Shown in pieces: positions 14,516 through 21,181 of a stretch of DNA of 26,665 nucleotides. The notes beneath the pieces were generated by a model, which saw only the letters and a program-made list of their open reading frames with translations, did no database searches and was not told the origin of the DNA. The stretch spans positions 1 to 26,665 of the forward strand of contig JAZUBL010000026.1 of NCBI GenBank assembly GCA_045638545.1, given 5' to 3'. This stretch comes from UMGS1071 sp045638545. GTDB lineage: Bacteria; Bacillota; Clostridia; Oscillospirales; Acutalibacteraceae. The translations under genes were made by a program, and so were the position numbers. Each line of letters starts with the position of its first letter. The first letter of the stretch is position 1.

Positions 14516-15520
14516 TTTATAAAAGCGAACGGTAAATCGGGTGCCGCCCTCTATTCTGTTGGCCGCTTTAATGGTACCGTTCTGCCGGGTTATAATCATC
14601 CGGCTCAATGCAAGGCCAATACCGAAGCTTCCGCTGTCTGCATTTTTTCCGCGATAGAATCGTTCAAAAATATGAGGCAGGTCTTCCTTTGCAATGCCTT
14701 TGCCATTGTCCTCGATCACGATCTGCGTATACAGCACGTTCTCTTCCACTGCAACGGTCAGTCTGCCGCCCTCCGGCATATGCTCCATGCAGTTTTTCAG
14801 TACGTTGCCAATGGCCTCCACCGACCACATTTCATCGCCCAGATAAGAAGCCTGCGGGTCGCCGGTGATCTCCATGGTCTGGCCCCGCAGCTCCATGGGG
14901 ATGGCAATGGTCTCTGCCGCCTGGTGCAGTACACCGTAAACAGAAACCGGCTCCTGCTGAAATTCTGCCGTTCCGGCATCGATTTTTGAAATTTTCAGCA
15001 GCGCCGCAATCAGCGAATCCATCCGGTGCAGCAGTACGGTCAGCTCACGCAGAAGCTCCCCCTGCCGCTCTGGGGTTGTATTTCCCCGTGTGAGCAGCGA
15101 CAGCACCAGATTCATGGAAGTCAGCGGTGTGCGCAGCTGGTGAGAAATATCAGCAATGGAATCTGCCAGATACACTTTGTCCTGCTGCAGCTGGTCTGCC
15201 TGCTCCCGCAGGCGCACGGTCATCTTGTAAATCTCACTTTTCAGAACTTTCAGCTCGCCCTCTTCATTGCCGAGATTATCAAGGGCATATTCGCCATGCA
15301 GCACTCGATTCAGATACAGGGTCAGTTTATCGATCTCTCTGTGGCGCCTGCCGCTCCATACGGCGGTAATCACCAGCATAACAATAACAACTGCAGCAAT
15401 AGCAATACCGGCCCACACCGCGGCACAGAAGCCAATAACAGCTGCGCCTGCCCCCAGCAGAACCAATGCACTGAAGGCCAGCTTCTCCGCCCTGTTTTGC
15501 AGAACCCTCACGTCATTCAC
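14504..15520 (-). CDS. Sensor histidine kinase with minimal outside loop
   Basis: A 338-residue kinase. Two membrane helices (about 15-35 and 37-56) are separated by only one or two residues, as in intramembrane-sensing BceS-type kinases. The H-box SHQLRTPL has the phospho-acceptor His127, followed by an N-box (NVLKNCMEH), G1 (DNGKGI), F-box (ERFYRG) and G2 (GIGLAL). The kinase starts at a GTG that overlaps the regulator stop by eight bases. A second in-frame GTG nine bases later has a better spaced AGGTG and is possible. Kinases of this build usually lack a ligand domain and receive their signal from a partner ABC transporter; the nearby FtsX-type transporter is the candidate. Confidence 0.92.
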   Translation of the reverse strand: MNDVRVLQNRAEKLAFSALVLLGAGAAVIGFCAAVWAGIAIAAVVIVMLVITAVWSGRRHREIDKLTLYLNRVLHGEYALDNLGNEEGELKVLKSEIYKMTVRLREQADQLQQDKVYLADSIADISHQLRTPLTSMNLVLSLLTRGNTTPERQGELLRELTVLLHRMDSLIAALLKISKIDAGTAEFQQEPVSVYGVLHQAAETIAIPMELRGQTMEITGDPQASYLGDEMWSVEAIGNVLKNCMEHMPEGGRLTVAVEENVLYTQIVIEDNGKGIAKEDLPHIFERFYRGKNADSGSFGIGLALSRMIITRQNGTIKAANRIEGGTRFTVRFYKGAV

Positions 15521-16184
15521 CTACCTTGTAGCCAATGCCGCGAACGGTACGGATAATGGTGGCATTCTGCGGATCATCTTCAATTTTTTCCCGCAAGCGT
15601 TTAATGTAAACGGTCAGCGTATTATCGTTCACGAACTCCCCGGCAATGTCCCAGATGCTTTCCAGCAGCTTACTTCTCGACAATACCGTACCGCGATTGT
15701 TCAAAAATACCAGCAGCAGCCGGTACTCCAGCGCAGAAAGATAAACCTCGGCACCATTTTTCTGCACAATCCCTTTCACAGAATCCACCCGCAGATTTTC
15801 AATTTCAAACACAGCCTGTACCCGTCCCGTACGACGCAGCACACTTCTGATACGGGAAACGATTTCCATGGGACGAAATGGTTTGATAATATAATCATCG
15901 GCACCCATATCCAGTCCTGTCACCACGCTGAGCTCATCATCGGTGGCTGTGAGGAAAATCACCGGCAGGTCATACTTTTCTTTCAGTGCTTTGCAAACAG
16001 CAAACCCGTTACCATCCGCAAGTGAAATGTCCAATAAAGCCAGATCAAAGGCGGCTGTTTCTGCCGCTGCCACGGCATCCTGCTGACCGGAAGCAGACAT
16101 AACCGCAAAGCCTTCCTGCTCCAGAATACAGGACAGATTTCGAACAATGCCCGGATCATCTTCTACCAGCAAAATTTTATGCAT
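15513..16184 (-). CDS. OmpR-family response regulator
   Basis: A 223-residue regulator. The receiver domain (1 to about 115) has acidic pair Asp9-Asp10, phospho-acceptor Asp52 (ALLDIS) and the conserved Lys in YIIKPF. A winged-helix DNA-binding domain follows, with LSALEYRLLLVFLNNRGTVL and VYIKRLREKI-E. The start was set at 16184 because GGAGGTG lies a few bases upstream and MHKILLVEDD is the standard receiver start; the longer upstream frame lies partly in the promoter. It overlaps the kinase gene. Likely targets are its own promoter and the ABC promoter, which share an ATGAAA-GTSAC-like word. Confidence 0.93.
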   Translation of the reverse strand: MHKILLVEDDPGIVRNLSCILEQEGFAVMSASGQQDAVAAAETAAFDLALLDISLADGNGFAVCKALKEKYDLPVIFLTATDDELSVVTGLDMGADDYIIKPFRPMEIVSRIRSVLRRTGRVQAVFEIENLRVDSVKGIVQKNGAEVYLSALEYRLLLVFLNNRGTVLSRSKLLESIWDIAGEFVNDNTLTVYIKRLREKIEDDPQNATIIRTVRGIGYKVGE

Positions 16185-16208
16185 TTCCCCACCTCCTGTT
16201 TCTTTCAT

Positions 16209-16237
16209 CTTATCACATCCTGTTTTTGCCTGCAATG
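16209..16237 (-). promoter_or_regulatory. Promoter of the two-component genes
   Basis: On the minus strand TTGCAG (16232-16237), 17 bases, TAAGAT (16209-16214), with an extended -10 TG. Plus-strand ATGAAAGTGAC (16237-16247) touches the -35 and resembles ATGAAAAAGTCAC in the ABC operator. Confidence 0.6.
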
Positions 16238-16262
16238 AAAGTGACAATTTGGTTATTTTTGC

Positions 16263-16298
16263 AAAAAAACAGCCCGGCTGCCAAATGACAACCGGACC
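16263..16298 (-). terminator. Terminator of the candidate RNA
   Basis: On the minus strand GGTCCGGTTG pairs with CAGCCGGGCT (10 pairs including G-U) around the loop TCATTTGG, followed by G and seven T (16269-16263). Minus-strand AACCGG near the 5' end of the RNA could pair with the left arm and act as an anti-terminator. Confidence 0.75.
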
Positions 16299-16490
16299 AT
16301 GGGATCGCTGCTTCTTTGCGTAAAAGAAACACCATATTTTGGTCAGGAAACAACTGCGCAAACAGCGTCATCCGCTTAAGACACCGCCGCACACCAAACA
16401 GATACCACCCAATAAATCAAACCGCAAAAGAGCCGCTTATTTCTCCCGCGCTTTCTTTCTCAGGCAGGTATCTGCCGGTTTTTTTCCTAC
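16263..16490 (-). ncRNA. Candidate structured RNA, about 228 bases
   Basis: A strong minus-strand promoter (16497-16525) and a strong minus-strand terminator (16263-16298) bracket a stretch without any convincing reading frame. Inside, minus-strand GGAT-GA-CGCTG-TTTGCG (ending at 16357) pairs with CGCAAA-GAAG-CAGCG-ATCC (16320 to 16302), an interrupted helix of 15 pairs. ACCA-TGGT forms a small hairpin within it, and GGCAG-ATAC-CTGCC forms a 5' hairpin (16463-16476). It could be a free small RNA, or a leader of the regulator gene that ends at a conditional terminator. I do not recognise it as a known RNA class. Confidence 0.5.
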
Positions 16491-16496
16491 AGATCC

Positions 16497-16525
16497 ATTA
16501 TACCTGCTTTTTTCTTTTTTGTCAT
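16497..16525 (-). promoter_or_regulatory. Promoter of the candidate RNA
   Basis: On the minus strand ATGACA (16520-16525), 17 bases, then a perfect TATAAT (16497-16502). It is one of the best promoter matches in the window. No gene start with a ribosome site follows it until the regulator at 16184. Confidence 0.7.
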
Positions 16526-16535
16526 TATAAATCAC

Positions 16536-16547
16536 CGTTCTCTAACG
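16536..16547. promoter_or_regulatory. Palindrome between divergent promoters, candidate TetR operator
   Basis: CGTT-CTCT-AACG lies between the minus-strand RNA promoter and the tetR promoter. A related inverted copy, TTATAGAACG, lies at 16596-16605 just after the tetR -10. Sites in both positions would suit autorepression by the TetR-family protein. Confidence 0.35.
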
Positions 16548-16561
16548 AAATTCCGCAAACC

Positions 16562-16590
16562 TTGCTTTTCCGGCAAAAGTACTTTATAAT
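16562..16590 (+). promoter_or_regulatory. Promoter of the TetR-family gene
   Basis: TTGCTT (16562-16567), 17 bases, then a perfect TATAAT (16585-16590). Confidence 0.6.
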
Positions 16591-16629
16591 AAATTTTATA
16601 GAACGATCCAAATGAAAGGCGGTGCCGGG

Positions 16630-17181
16630 ATGCAAACTTCTAAAGAAACCTGCAGAAAAATCAAAGACAGCTTCCTGGCGCTCTGCGCACAGGATCCAAC
16701 ACAGAAAATTAAAGTAAAAGAGATCATGGAGCAGGCCGGCCTGTCCAAGTCTACGTTTTATCTGAACTATGAAAATACAGGCAGCATGATGACAGAACTG
16801 ATCGACGACGTAACCGTACAGGTTGCAGATCCGTTCTACCGAAAGCATCCCGGCGAAAACCCGCTGTTTCTCTCCGAAACCTGCGAGCAGTTTATTGGGA
16901 ATCTGTTTGCAGCAAAGGAAACCATTCTGATTTTAAAATCACAGGGCGTTTTTTCTGCACTGGTCAAGCATATGTATTTCTTTGTGCATCGTGCCATTAC
17001 AAACCGCCTGCGGCTGGACCACTGCGCGGAAGAGGAGATTCCCGGCTTTGCAGAACTGCTCGCACAGGGCCTGCTGCACACACTGATGCAGCAGCTGGAA
17101 ACAGCCGAATCTGTGGAACCGCTGCGCACCATCAGCCAGAATACAGAGCTTCTGCTGTGCAGACTCCTCGGCAACAGTTAG
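16630..17181 (+). CDS. TetR/AcrR-family transcriptional regulator
   Basis: A 183-residue protein with an N-terminal helix-turn-helix (about 27-46): IKVKEIMEQAGLSKSTFYLNY is the TetR DNA-recognition signature. The rest is an all-helical ligand/dimer domain with no recognised subfamily. The ATG at 16630 is preferred over one at 16612, because a GGCGGTG ribosome site lies between them and the upstream ATG has none. It stands alone on the plus strand, divergent from the candidate RNA, with its own promoter and weak terminator. Its target cannot be named; autorepression and control of the divergent RNA are reasonable guesses. Confidence 0.87.
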   Translation: MQTSKETCRKIKDSFLALCAQDPTQKIKVKEIMEQAGLSKSTFYLNYENTGSMMTELIDDVTVQVADPFYRKHPGENPLFLSETCEQFIGNLFAAKETILILKSQGVFSALVKHMYFFVHRAITNRLRLDHCAEEEIPGFAELLAQGLLHTLMQQLETAESVEPLRTISQNTELLLCRLLGNS

Positions 17182-17206
17182 CGTCCTGGTTTTCTGGGAT
17201 GCTTTT
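17181..17206 (+). terminator. Weak terminator of the TetR-family gene
   Basis: GCGTCC pairs with GGATGC (one G-U) around a 10-base loop, followed by TTTTCTTT. The stem starts at the last base of the stop codon. Confidence 0.4.
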
Positions 17207-17222
17207 CTTTATTTATCCAAAC

Positions 17223-17259
17223 AAAAAACTCCCCGACAGAATCATCTGCCGGGGAGTTT
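17223..17259 (-). terminator. Terminator of the EF-G2-like gene
   Basis: Fifteen-base arms (17226-17240 and 17245-17259) pair with one mismatch, and a T run follows on the minus strand. Confidence 0.9.
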
Positions 17260-17288
17260 CTCTATTTATTCAAGCAAGTGCTATGTAA

Positions 17289-19358
17289 TTATTCTTCTTC
17301 GTTAGCCTTTGCTTCTTCGATAACCTTCTGTGCAACCTGTGCTGGAGCTTCTTCGTAACGAACGAACTCGAATGTGAAGCTGCCTCTGCCGTGTGTTGTC
17401 TGGCGGAGGAATGTGGAGAAGTCGGACATTTCTGCCATTGGAACTTCACCGTCGATCTCCTGCTGGCCGTCTTCTGCAGGCTCCATGCCCAGAATTCTGC
17501 CGCGACGCTTGTTAACTTCGCCCATGATATCGCCCATGTTGTCATCCGGAACAATTGCCTTCAGCAGGCCGATTGGCTCGAGCAGTGCTGGGGATGCCTG
17601 TGGGATACCATTCTTGTAAGCGATGGAAGCAGCCATCTTAAATGCCATTTCAGAGGAGTCTACTGGGTGGTAGGAACCATCATACAGTGTAGCCTTGAGG
17701 CCAACCATTGGGTAACCTGCCAGAACGCCCTTCTGGATGCAGTCGAGGAGACCCTTTTCTACTGCTGGGAAGAAGTTCTTTGGAACAGCGCCGCCAACTA
17801 CGCGCTCGCCAAATTCGAGGCCTTCGCTATCGGATGGCTCGAACTCGATCCAAACGTCACCGAACTGGCCGTGGCCGCCGGACTGCTTCTTGTGTCTGCC
17901 CTGTACCTGAACCTTCTTGCGGATAGTTTCACGGTATGGAACCTTTGCAGGCTCGAGTGTAACTTCAACGCCGAACTTGTTCTTCAGCTTGGAAACGATA
18001 ACGTCCAGGTGCTGCTCGCCGAGACCGGAGATAACCATCTGGTGTGTCTCTGCGTTTGTCTCGAACTTGATTGTTGGGTCTTCGTCGATGAGACGGAGGA
18101 TGCCCTGTGCAACCTTATCTTCTTCGCCCTTCTTCTTTGGAACGATTGCCATGGAGAGAGCAACGTTTGGATACTCAACGCCGTCCAGAGTAACCTTACG
18201 TGTTGGGGAGCAGAGTGTGTCGCCTGTCTTAACGTCAGCCAGCTTTGGCAGTGCGCCGATGTCGCCTGCGCCGATGTAATCAACATCTTCCTGCTTCTTG
18301 CCGCGCATTACGATAACCTTACCGATTCTCTCGTTCTCGCCTGTTCTCATGTTGATCAGTGGAGTGTCTGTGGACAGCTTACCGGAAACAACCTTAACAA
18401 AGGAGATCTTACCGATGAATGGGTCAACGATTGTCTTAAATACAACAGCTGCTGTTGCGCCGTCTTCGTTGCATGCCAGTTCAACTGGGTCGCCGTTTAC
18501 GTCAACGCCAACTTCGTCGTCCTTATCTGTTGCTGTTGGTGCCAGCCAGATGAGACCATCCAGCAGCTCGTCGATACCGTCTGTGCCAAGAGCGTCGCCG
18601 CAGAATACAGGAGCGATCTTGCCGGAACGAACACCGTTGTGGATACCCATGATAACTTCTGCTGGTGTGAAGCTTTCACCGGAGAAGTACTTCTCGAACA
18701 GCTCATCGTCTGTTTCTGCAACAGCTTCGTAAATAGCGGTACGGAGACCTTCCAGACGTGTACCCATGTCTGGCATTGCAACTTCGATTGCCTTGTGGTT
18801 CTCATACTTATATGCTTTGTACTCAAGCAGGTTTACGTAGCAGCTTACTTTGCCGCCTTCTACGAATGGTACAACAACTGGGCAAACGGATGGACCGAAG
18901 TTTGCCTTCAGCTCTTCAAATACGTTGTAGAAGTCTGCGCTTTCGTCGCAAAGACCGTTAACGAAGAAGATCTTGGAGAGGCCGCGCTTGTTAGCAGCCT
19001 TAACAGCCTTTTCTGTACCAACTGCAACGCCGCCCTTGCCGGAAACTGCGATGAGAACGGAGTCTGCTGCACGAACAGCTTCACATACGCCTGCTTCAAA
19101 GTCGAACAGACCTGGAGCGTCAATCATGTTGATCTTATAGTTTCTCCATTCGATTGGAGCAACAGCGGAAGCAACGGAAGTCTGGCGCTTTACTTCTTCC
19201 GGGTCAAAGTCGCAAACTGTGTTGCCTTCGCTTACCTTACCGAGGCGATCGGATGCGCCTGCCAGAAACAGCATTGCTTCTGTCAATGTTGTCTTACCGG
19301 AACCACTGTGACCAGCAAGCGCTATATTAATGATGTTCTTAGCCTGATATTGTTTCAT
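17289..19358 (-). CDS. EF-G2-like translation-factor GTPase with altered G4 motif
   Basis: A 689-residue protein with the full EF-G domain order: GTPase, beta-barrel, and three C-terminal domains including GHGQFGDVWIEFEP and the SEMAFKMAA region. The P-loop is GHSGSGKTT (16-24), as in EF-G2-like proteins rather than the GHIDAGKTT of canonical EF-G. The G3 motif is DAPGLFDF, with no catalytic His. The G4 motif, expected as NKxD, reads Asn134-Gly-Leu-Cys137, so the Lys and Asp that specify guanine are missing. The start was set at 19358 by GGGAG nine bases upstream and MKQYQAKNIINIALAGH; the longer frame covers the promoter leader. The function of EF-G2-like proteins is unsettled. Canonical EF-G is presumably encoded elsewhere. 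Confidence 0.88.
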   Translation of the reverse strand: MKQYQAKNIINIALAGHSGSGKTTLTEAMLFLAGASDRLGKVSEGNTVCDFDPEEVKRQTSVASAVAPIEWRNYKINMIDAPGLFDFEAGVCEAVRAADSVLIAVSGKGGVAVGTEKAVKAANKRGLSKIFFVNGLCDESADFYNVFEELKANFGPSVCPVVVPFVEGGKVSCYVNLLEYKAYKYENHKAIEVAMPDMGTRLEGLRTAIYEAVAETDDELFEKYFSGESFTPAEVIMGIHNGVRSGKIAPVFCGDALGTDGIDELLDGLIWLAPTATDKDDEVGVDVNGDPVELACNEDGATAAVVFKTIVDPFIGKISFVKVVSGKLSTDTPLINMRTGENERIGKVIVMRGKKQEDVDYIGAGDIGALPKLADVKTGDTLCSPTRKVTLDGVEYPNVALSMAIVPKKKGEEDKVAQGILRLIDEDPTIKFETNAETHQMVISGLGEQHLDVIVSKLKNKFGVEVTLEPAKVPYRETIRKKVQVQGRHKKQSGGHGQFGDVWIEFEPSDSEGLEFGERVVGGAVPKNFFPAVEKGLLDCIQKGVLAGYPMVGLKATLYDGSYHPVDSSEMAFKMAASIAYKNGIPQASPALLEPIGLLKAIVPDDNMGDIMGEVNKRRGRILGMEPAEDGQQEIDGEVPMAEMSDFSTFLRQTTHGRGSFTFEFVRYEEAPAQVAQKVIEEAKANEEE

Positions 19359-19438
19359 ATGGATAAACTCCCTTCGAGTTGAAAATGTAGGATCATATTT
19401 TGTGCAATGCACCAGAATTGACCTTGTAAACAAGCCTA

Positions 19439-19467
19439 ATTATATCCCATTTTTACATACTTGACAA
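19439..19467 (-). promoter_or_regulatory. Promoter of the EF-G2-like gene
   Basis: On the minus strand TTGTCA (19462-19467), 17 bases, then a perfect TATAAT (19439-19444). The leader is about 75 bases. Confidence 0.75.
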
Positions 19468-19604
19468 GGAAAATTCGTCAAACTGATGATTTTCTCGCAC
19501 AATACCTAATAAGACAAACGAAATTATAGACATATAAACCAAAATTTACTTTTTCCTTTTGTCGAAAATCCGCCGTTTTTCCTGCATATTTATCTATAGG
19601 ATGC

Positions 19605-19621
19605 TATTCCTAAAAGGAATA
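19605..19621 (+). promoter_or_regulatory. Short perfect inverted repeat
   Basis: TATTCCT-AAA-AGGAATA lies about 20 bases upstream of the -35 of the candidate plus-strand RNA. It may be an operator for that promoter. The rest of 19468-19640 is AT-rich with no gene that I can support. Confidence 0.45.
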
Positions 19622-19641
19622 CCACTATGCCAAATTAAAGA

Positions 19642-19670
19642 TTGCCGTGTTTTTGATAATGTATTATGAT
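19642..19670 (+). promoter_or_regulatory. Promoter of the second candidate RNA
   Basis: TTGCCG (19642-19647), 17 bases, TATGAT (19665-19670). No coding region with a ribosome site follows it. Confidence 0.55.
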
Positions 19671-19676
19671 GATATT

Positions 19677-19940
19677 GTTCTCATCAAAAGAACGTTTTGC
19701 AGGTTCTGCCGTTTATTGTGCGAAAAACCGGCAGCTGCAAACGTGCGTACGTCGTCAATCCGTACGCAGAACAATGTACTATGTATGGTAAGCGAAACTC
19801 TTCAAAAGCAGAATCAAAAATTCTTCTTTTTCACAGTATGCATCTTTCTAAATTCCCCCGAGTTTAAGAATTAACAGCGCTGTGAACAGAACACCCCAAA
19901 CAGATTTGTTGTGCGGAATCAAATCTGTTCGGGGTGTTTT
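19677..19940 (+). ncRNA. Second candidate structured RNA, about 264 bases
   Basis: The stretch between the promoter at 19642-19670 and the strong terminator at 19890-19940 is rich in perfect stems. GTTCT pairs with AGAAC (19677-19693). CGTTTTGCAG-GTT-CTGCCG pairs with CGGCAG-CTGCAAACG (19692-19743). Directly after that, TGCGTACG pairs with CGTACGCA (19744-19768), so two helices may stack. Later come GAAT-ATTC and the palindrome CAGCGCTG (19876-19883). A 75-codon open frame across it has no ribosome site and no family resemblance. The class is not recognised. It is convergent with the aldolase gene, so it is not that gene's leader. Confidence 0.5.
19890..19940 (+). terminator. Terminator of the second candidate RNA
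   Basis: AACACCCC and AACAGATTTG pair with CAAATCTGTT and GGGGTGTT, giving 18 pairs with one mismatch and an 11-base loop, then TTTTCTTTT on the plus strand. Confidence 0.85.
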
Positions 19941-19977
19941 CTTTTCATTATAATAATATAAAAGAATATAAAAAATA

Positions 19978-20010
19978 AAAAGCTCCCTTCATTTTGTGAG
20001 GGGAGCTTTT
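19978..20010 (-). terminator. Second terminator downstream of the aldolase gene
   Basis: A 13-pair stem (19978-19990 with 19998-20010, one G-U) and a seven-base loop. On the minus strand a long T-rich tract follows (TTTTTATTTTTT). On the plus strand only four T follow. Confidence 0.8.
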
Positions 20011-20071
20011 CCATTGAATAAAGTTCTTATATCTAAAATAGAAAGTGTCTGCCTATCGACACTCACCAAAC

Positions 20072-20103
20072 AAAAAGGGACATGGTGTTTACCATGTCCC
20101 TTT
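20072..20103 (-). terminator. First terminator of the aldolase gene
   Basis: A perfect 13-pair stem, AAAGGGACATGGT (20074-20086) with its complement at 20091-20103, loop GTTT, and a T run on the minus strand. Confidence 0.9.
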
Positions 20104-20146
20104 CTGTTGTATGTTCTAATCAGTGTAGATCTCTAATCAGTTCTAA

Positions 20147-21085
20147 TTATGCTTTGCCGTTGCAGCCGAGAACGTTAACCAGCTTGTGAGCAACCATTTC
20201 CTTAATTGCTGTACGTGCAGGACCGAGGTACTGACGTGGGTCGAAGTGAGCTGGGTTATCGTTAAAGTACTTACGAACTGTACCTGTCAGTGCAAGACGG
20301 AGGTCAGAGTCAATGTTGATCTTGCAAACTGCCATCTTTGCAGCTTCGCGGAGCATTTCTTCTGGAATACCGATAGCGTCTGGCATGTTGCCGCCGTTTT
20401 CGTTGATCATCTTTACAAACTCTGGCATAACAGAGGATGCACCGTGAAGAACGATTGGGAAGCCTGGGAGTCTCTCTTCAACTTCCTTGAGGATGTCGAA
20501 GCGGAGCTGTGGCTTCTGGCCAGGCTTGAACTTGTATGCGCCGTGGCTTGTGCCGATTGCGATAGCCAGGGAGTCAACGCCTGTGCGCTCTACGAAATCC
20601 TGAACCTGTGCAGGGTTTGTGTAGGAAGCGTCTTCGTCAGAAACGTTAACGTCGTCTTCGATACCAGCCAGTCTGCCGAGCTCGCCTTCAACAACAGCGC
20701 CGTGTGCGTGTGCGTACTCAACAACCTTCTTTGTGAGAGCAACGTTCTCTTCGTAGTCCAGGTGGGAACCGTCGATCATAACGGAAGAGAAACCGCCATC
20801 GATGCAGCTCTTGCACAGTTCAAAAGAATCACCGTGGTCGAGGTGCAGAGCCATTGGGATTTCCGGATGCTCGATCATAGCAGCTTCAACCATCTTTACG
20901 AGGAAAGTGTGGTTAGCATACTTTCTTGCGCCAGCAGAAACCTGGAGGATAACTGGAGCCTTGTTTTCTGCACAAGCCTCTGTGATACCCTGAACGATTT
21001 CCATGTTATTTACGTTGAAAGCACCGATTGCGTAGCCGCCTTCGTAAGCCTTTTTAAACATCTCGGTAGTTGTTACCAATGCCAT
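20147..21085 (-). CDS. fba: Class II fructose-1,6-bisphosphate aldolase
   Basis: The enzyme splits fructose-1,6-bisphosphate to dihydroxyacetone phosphate and glyceraldehyde-3-phosphate in glycolysis, using zinc. HLDHGDSFELC gives the catalytic Asp83 and zinc ligand His84. EGELGRLAGIEDD supplies the active-site Glu, and GTSHGAYKF and VLHGASS hold the remaining zinc histidines. An ATG at 21094 overlaps the AGGAG ribosome site itself, so the ATG nine bases later, giving MALVTTTEMF, is the true start. Length is 312 residues. It is transcribed alone, with an extended -10 promoter and two tandem terminators, as expected for a highly expressed glycolytic gene. Confidence 0.96.
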   Translation of the reverse strand: MALVTTTEMFKKAYEGGYAIGAFNVNNMEIVQGITEACAENKAPVILQVSAGARKYANHTFLVKMVEAAMIEHPEIPMALHLDHGDSFELCKSCIDGGFSSVMIDGSHLDYEENVALTKKVVEYAHAHGAVVEGELGRLAGIEDDVNVSDEDASYTNPAQVQDFVERTGVDSLAIAIGTSHGAYKFKPGQKPQLRFDILKEVEERLPGFPIVLHGASSVMPEFVKMINENGGNMPDAIGIPEEMLREAAKMAVCKINIDSDLRLALTGTVRKYFNDNPAHFDPRQYLGPARTAIKEMVAHKLVNVLGCNGKA

Positions 21086-21117
21086 TGTAATCATCTCCTA
21101 ATTCTTTAATCGAAGTT

Positions 21118-21126
21118 ATTATACCA
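21118..21126 (-). promoter_or_regulatory. Extended -10 promoter of the aldolase gene
   Basis: On the minus strand TGG is followed directly by a perfect TATAAT. No clear -35 exists, as is usual for extended -10 promoters. The predicted leader is about 25 bases. Confidence 0.6.
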
Positions 21127-21181
21127 TACTTTTTTGAGAAATCCTAGTGTTTTTTGACGAAAACCTGTGAAAAATTCAAGT

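Noticed and set aside
16381..16420. T-box-like word GGGTGG on the minus strand in the candidate RNA
   Set aside because: The rest of the T-box consensus (ACCGCG) and the stem I elements are missing, and no tRNA-related gene follows directly.
16316..16615. 99-codon plus-strand open frame in the tetR spacer
   Set aside because: No ribosome site and low-complexity composition; it crosses the tetR promoter and the opposite RNA promoter.
17391..19382. 663-codon plus-strand open frame opposite the EF-G2-like gene
   Set aside because: An antisense shadow with Cys/Val/Asn-rich composition and no domain. The minus strand has EF-G motifs, promoter and terminator.
19647..19874. 75-codon open frame within the second candidate RNA
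   Set aside because: It starts with GTG inside the promoter and has no ribosome site. The stretch is better explained by stems and a terminator.
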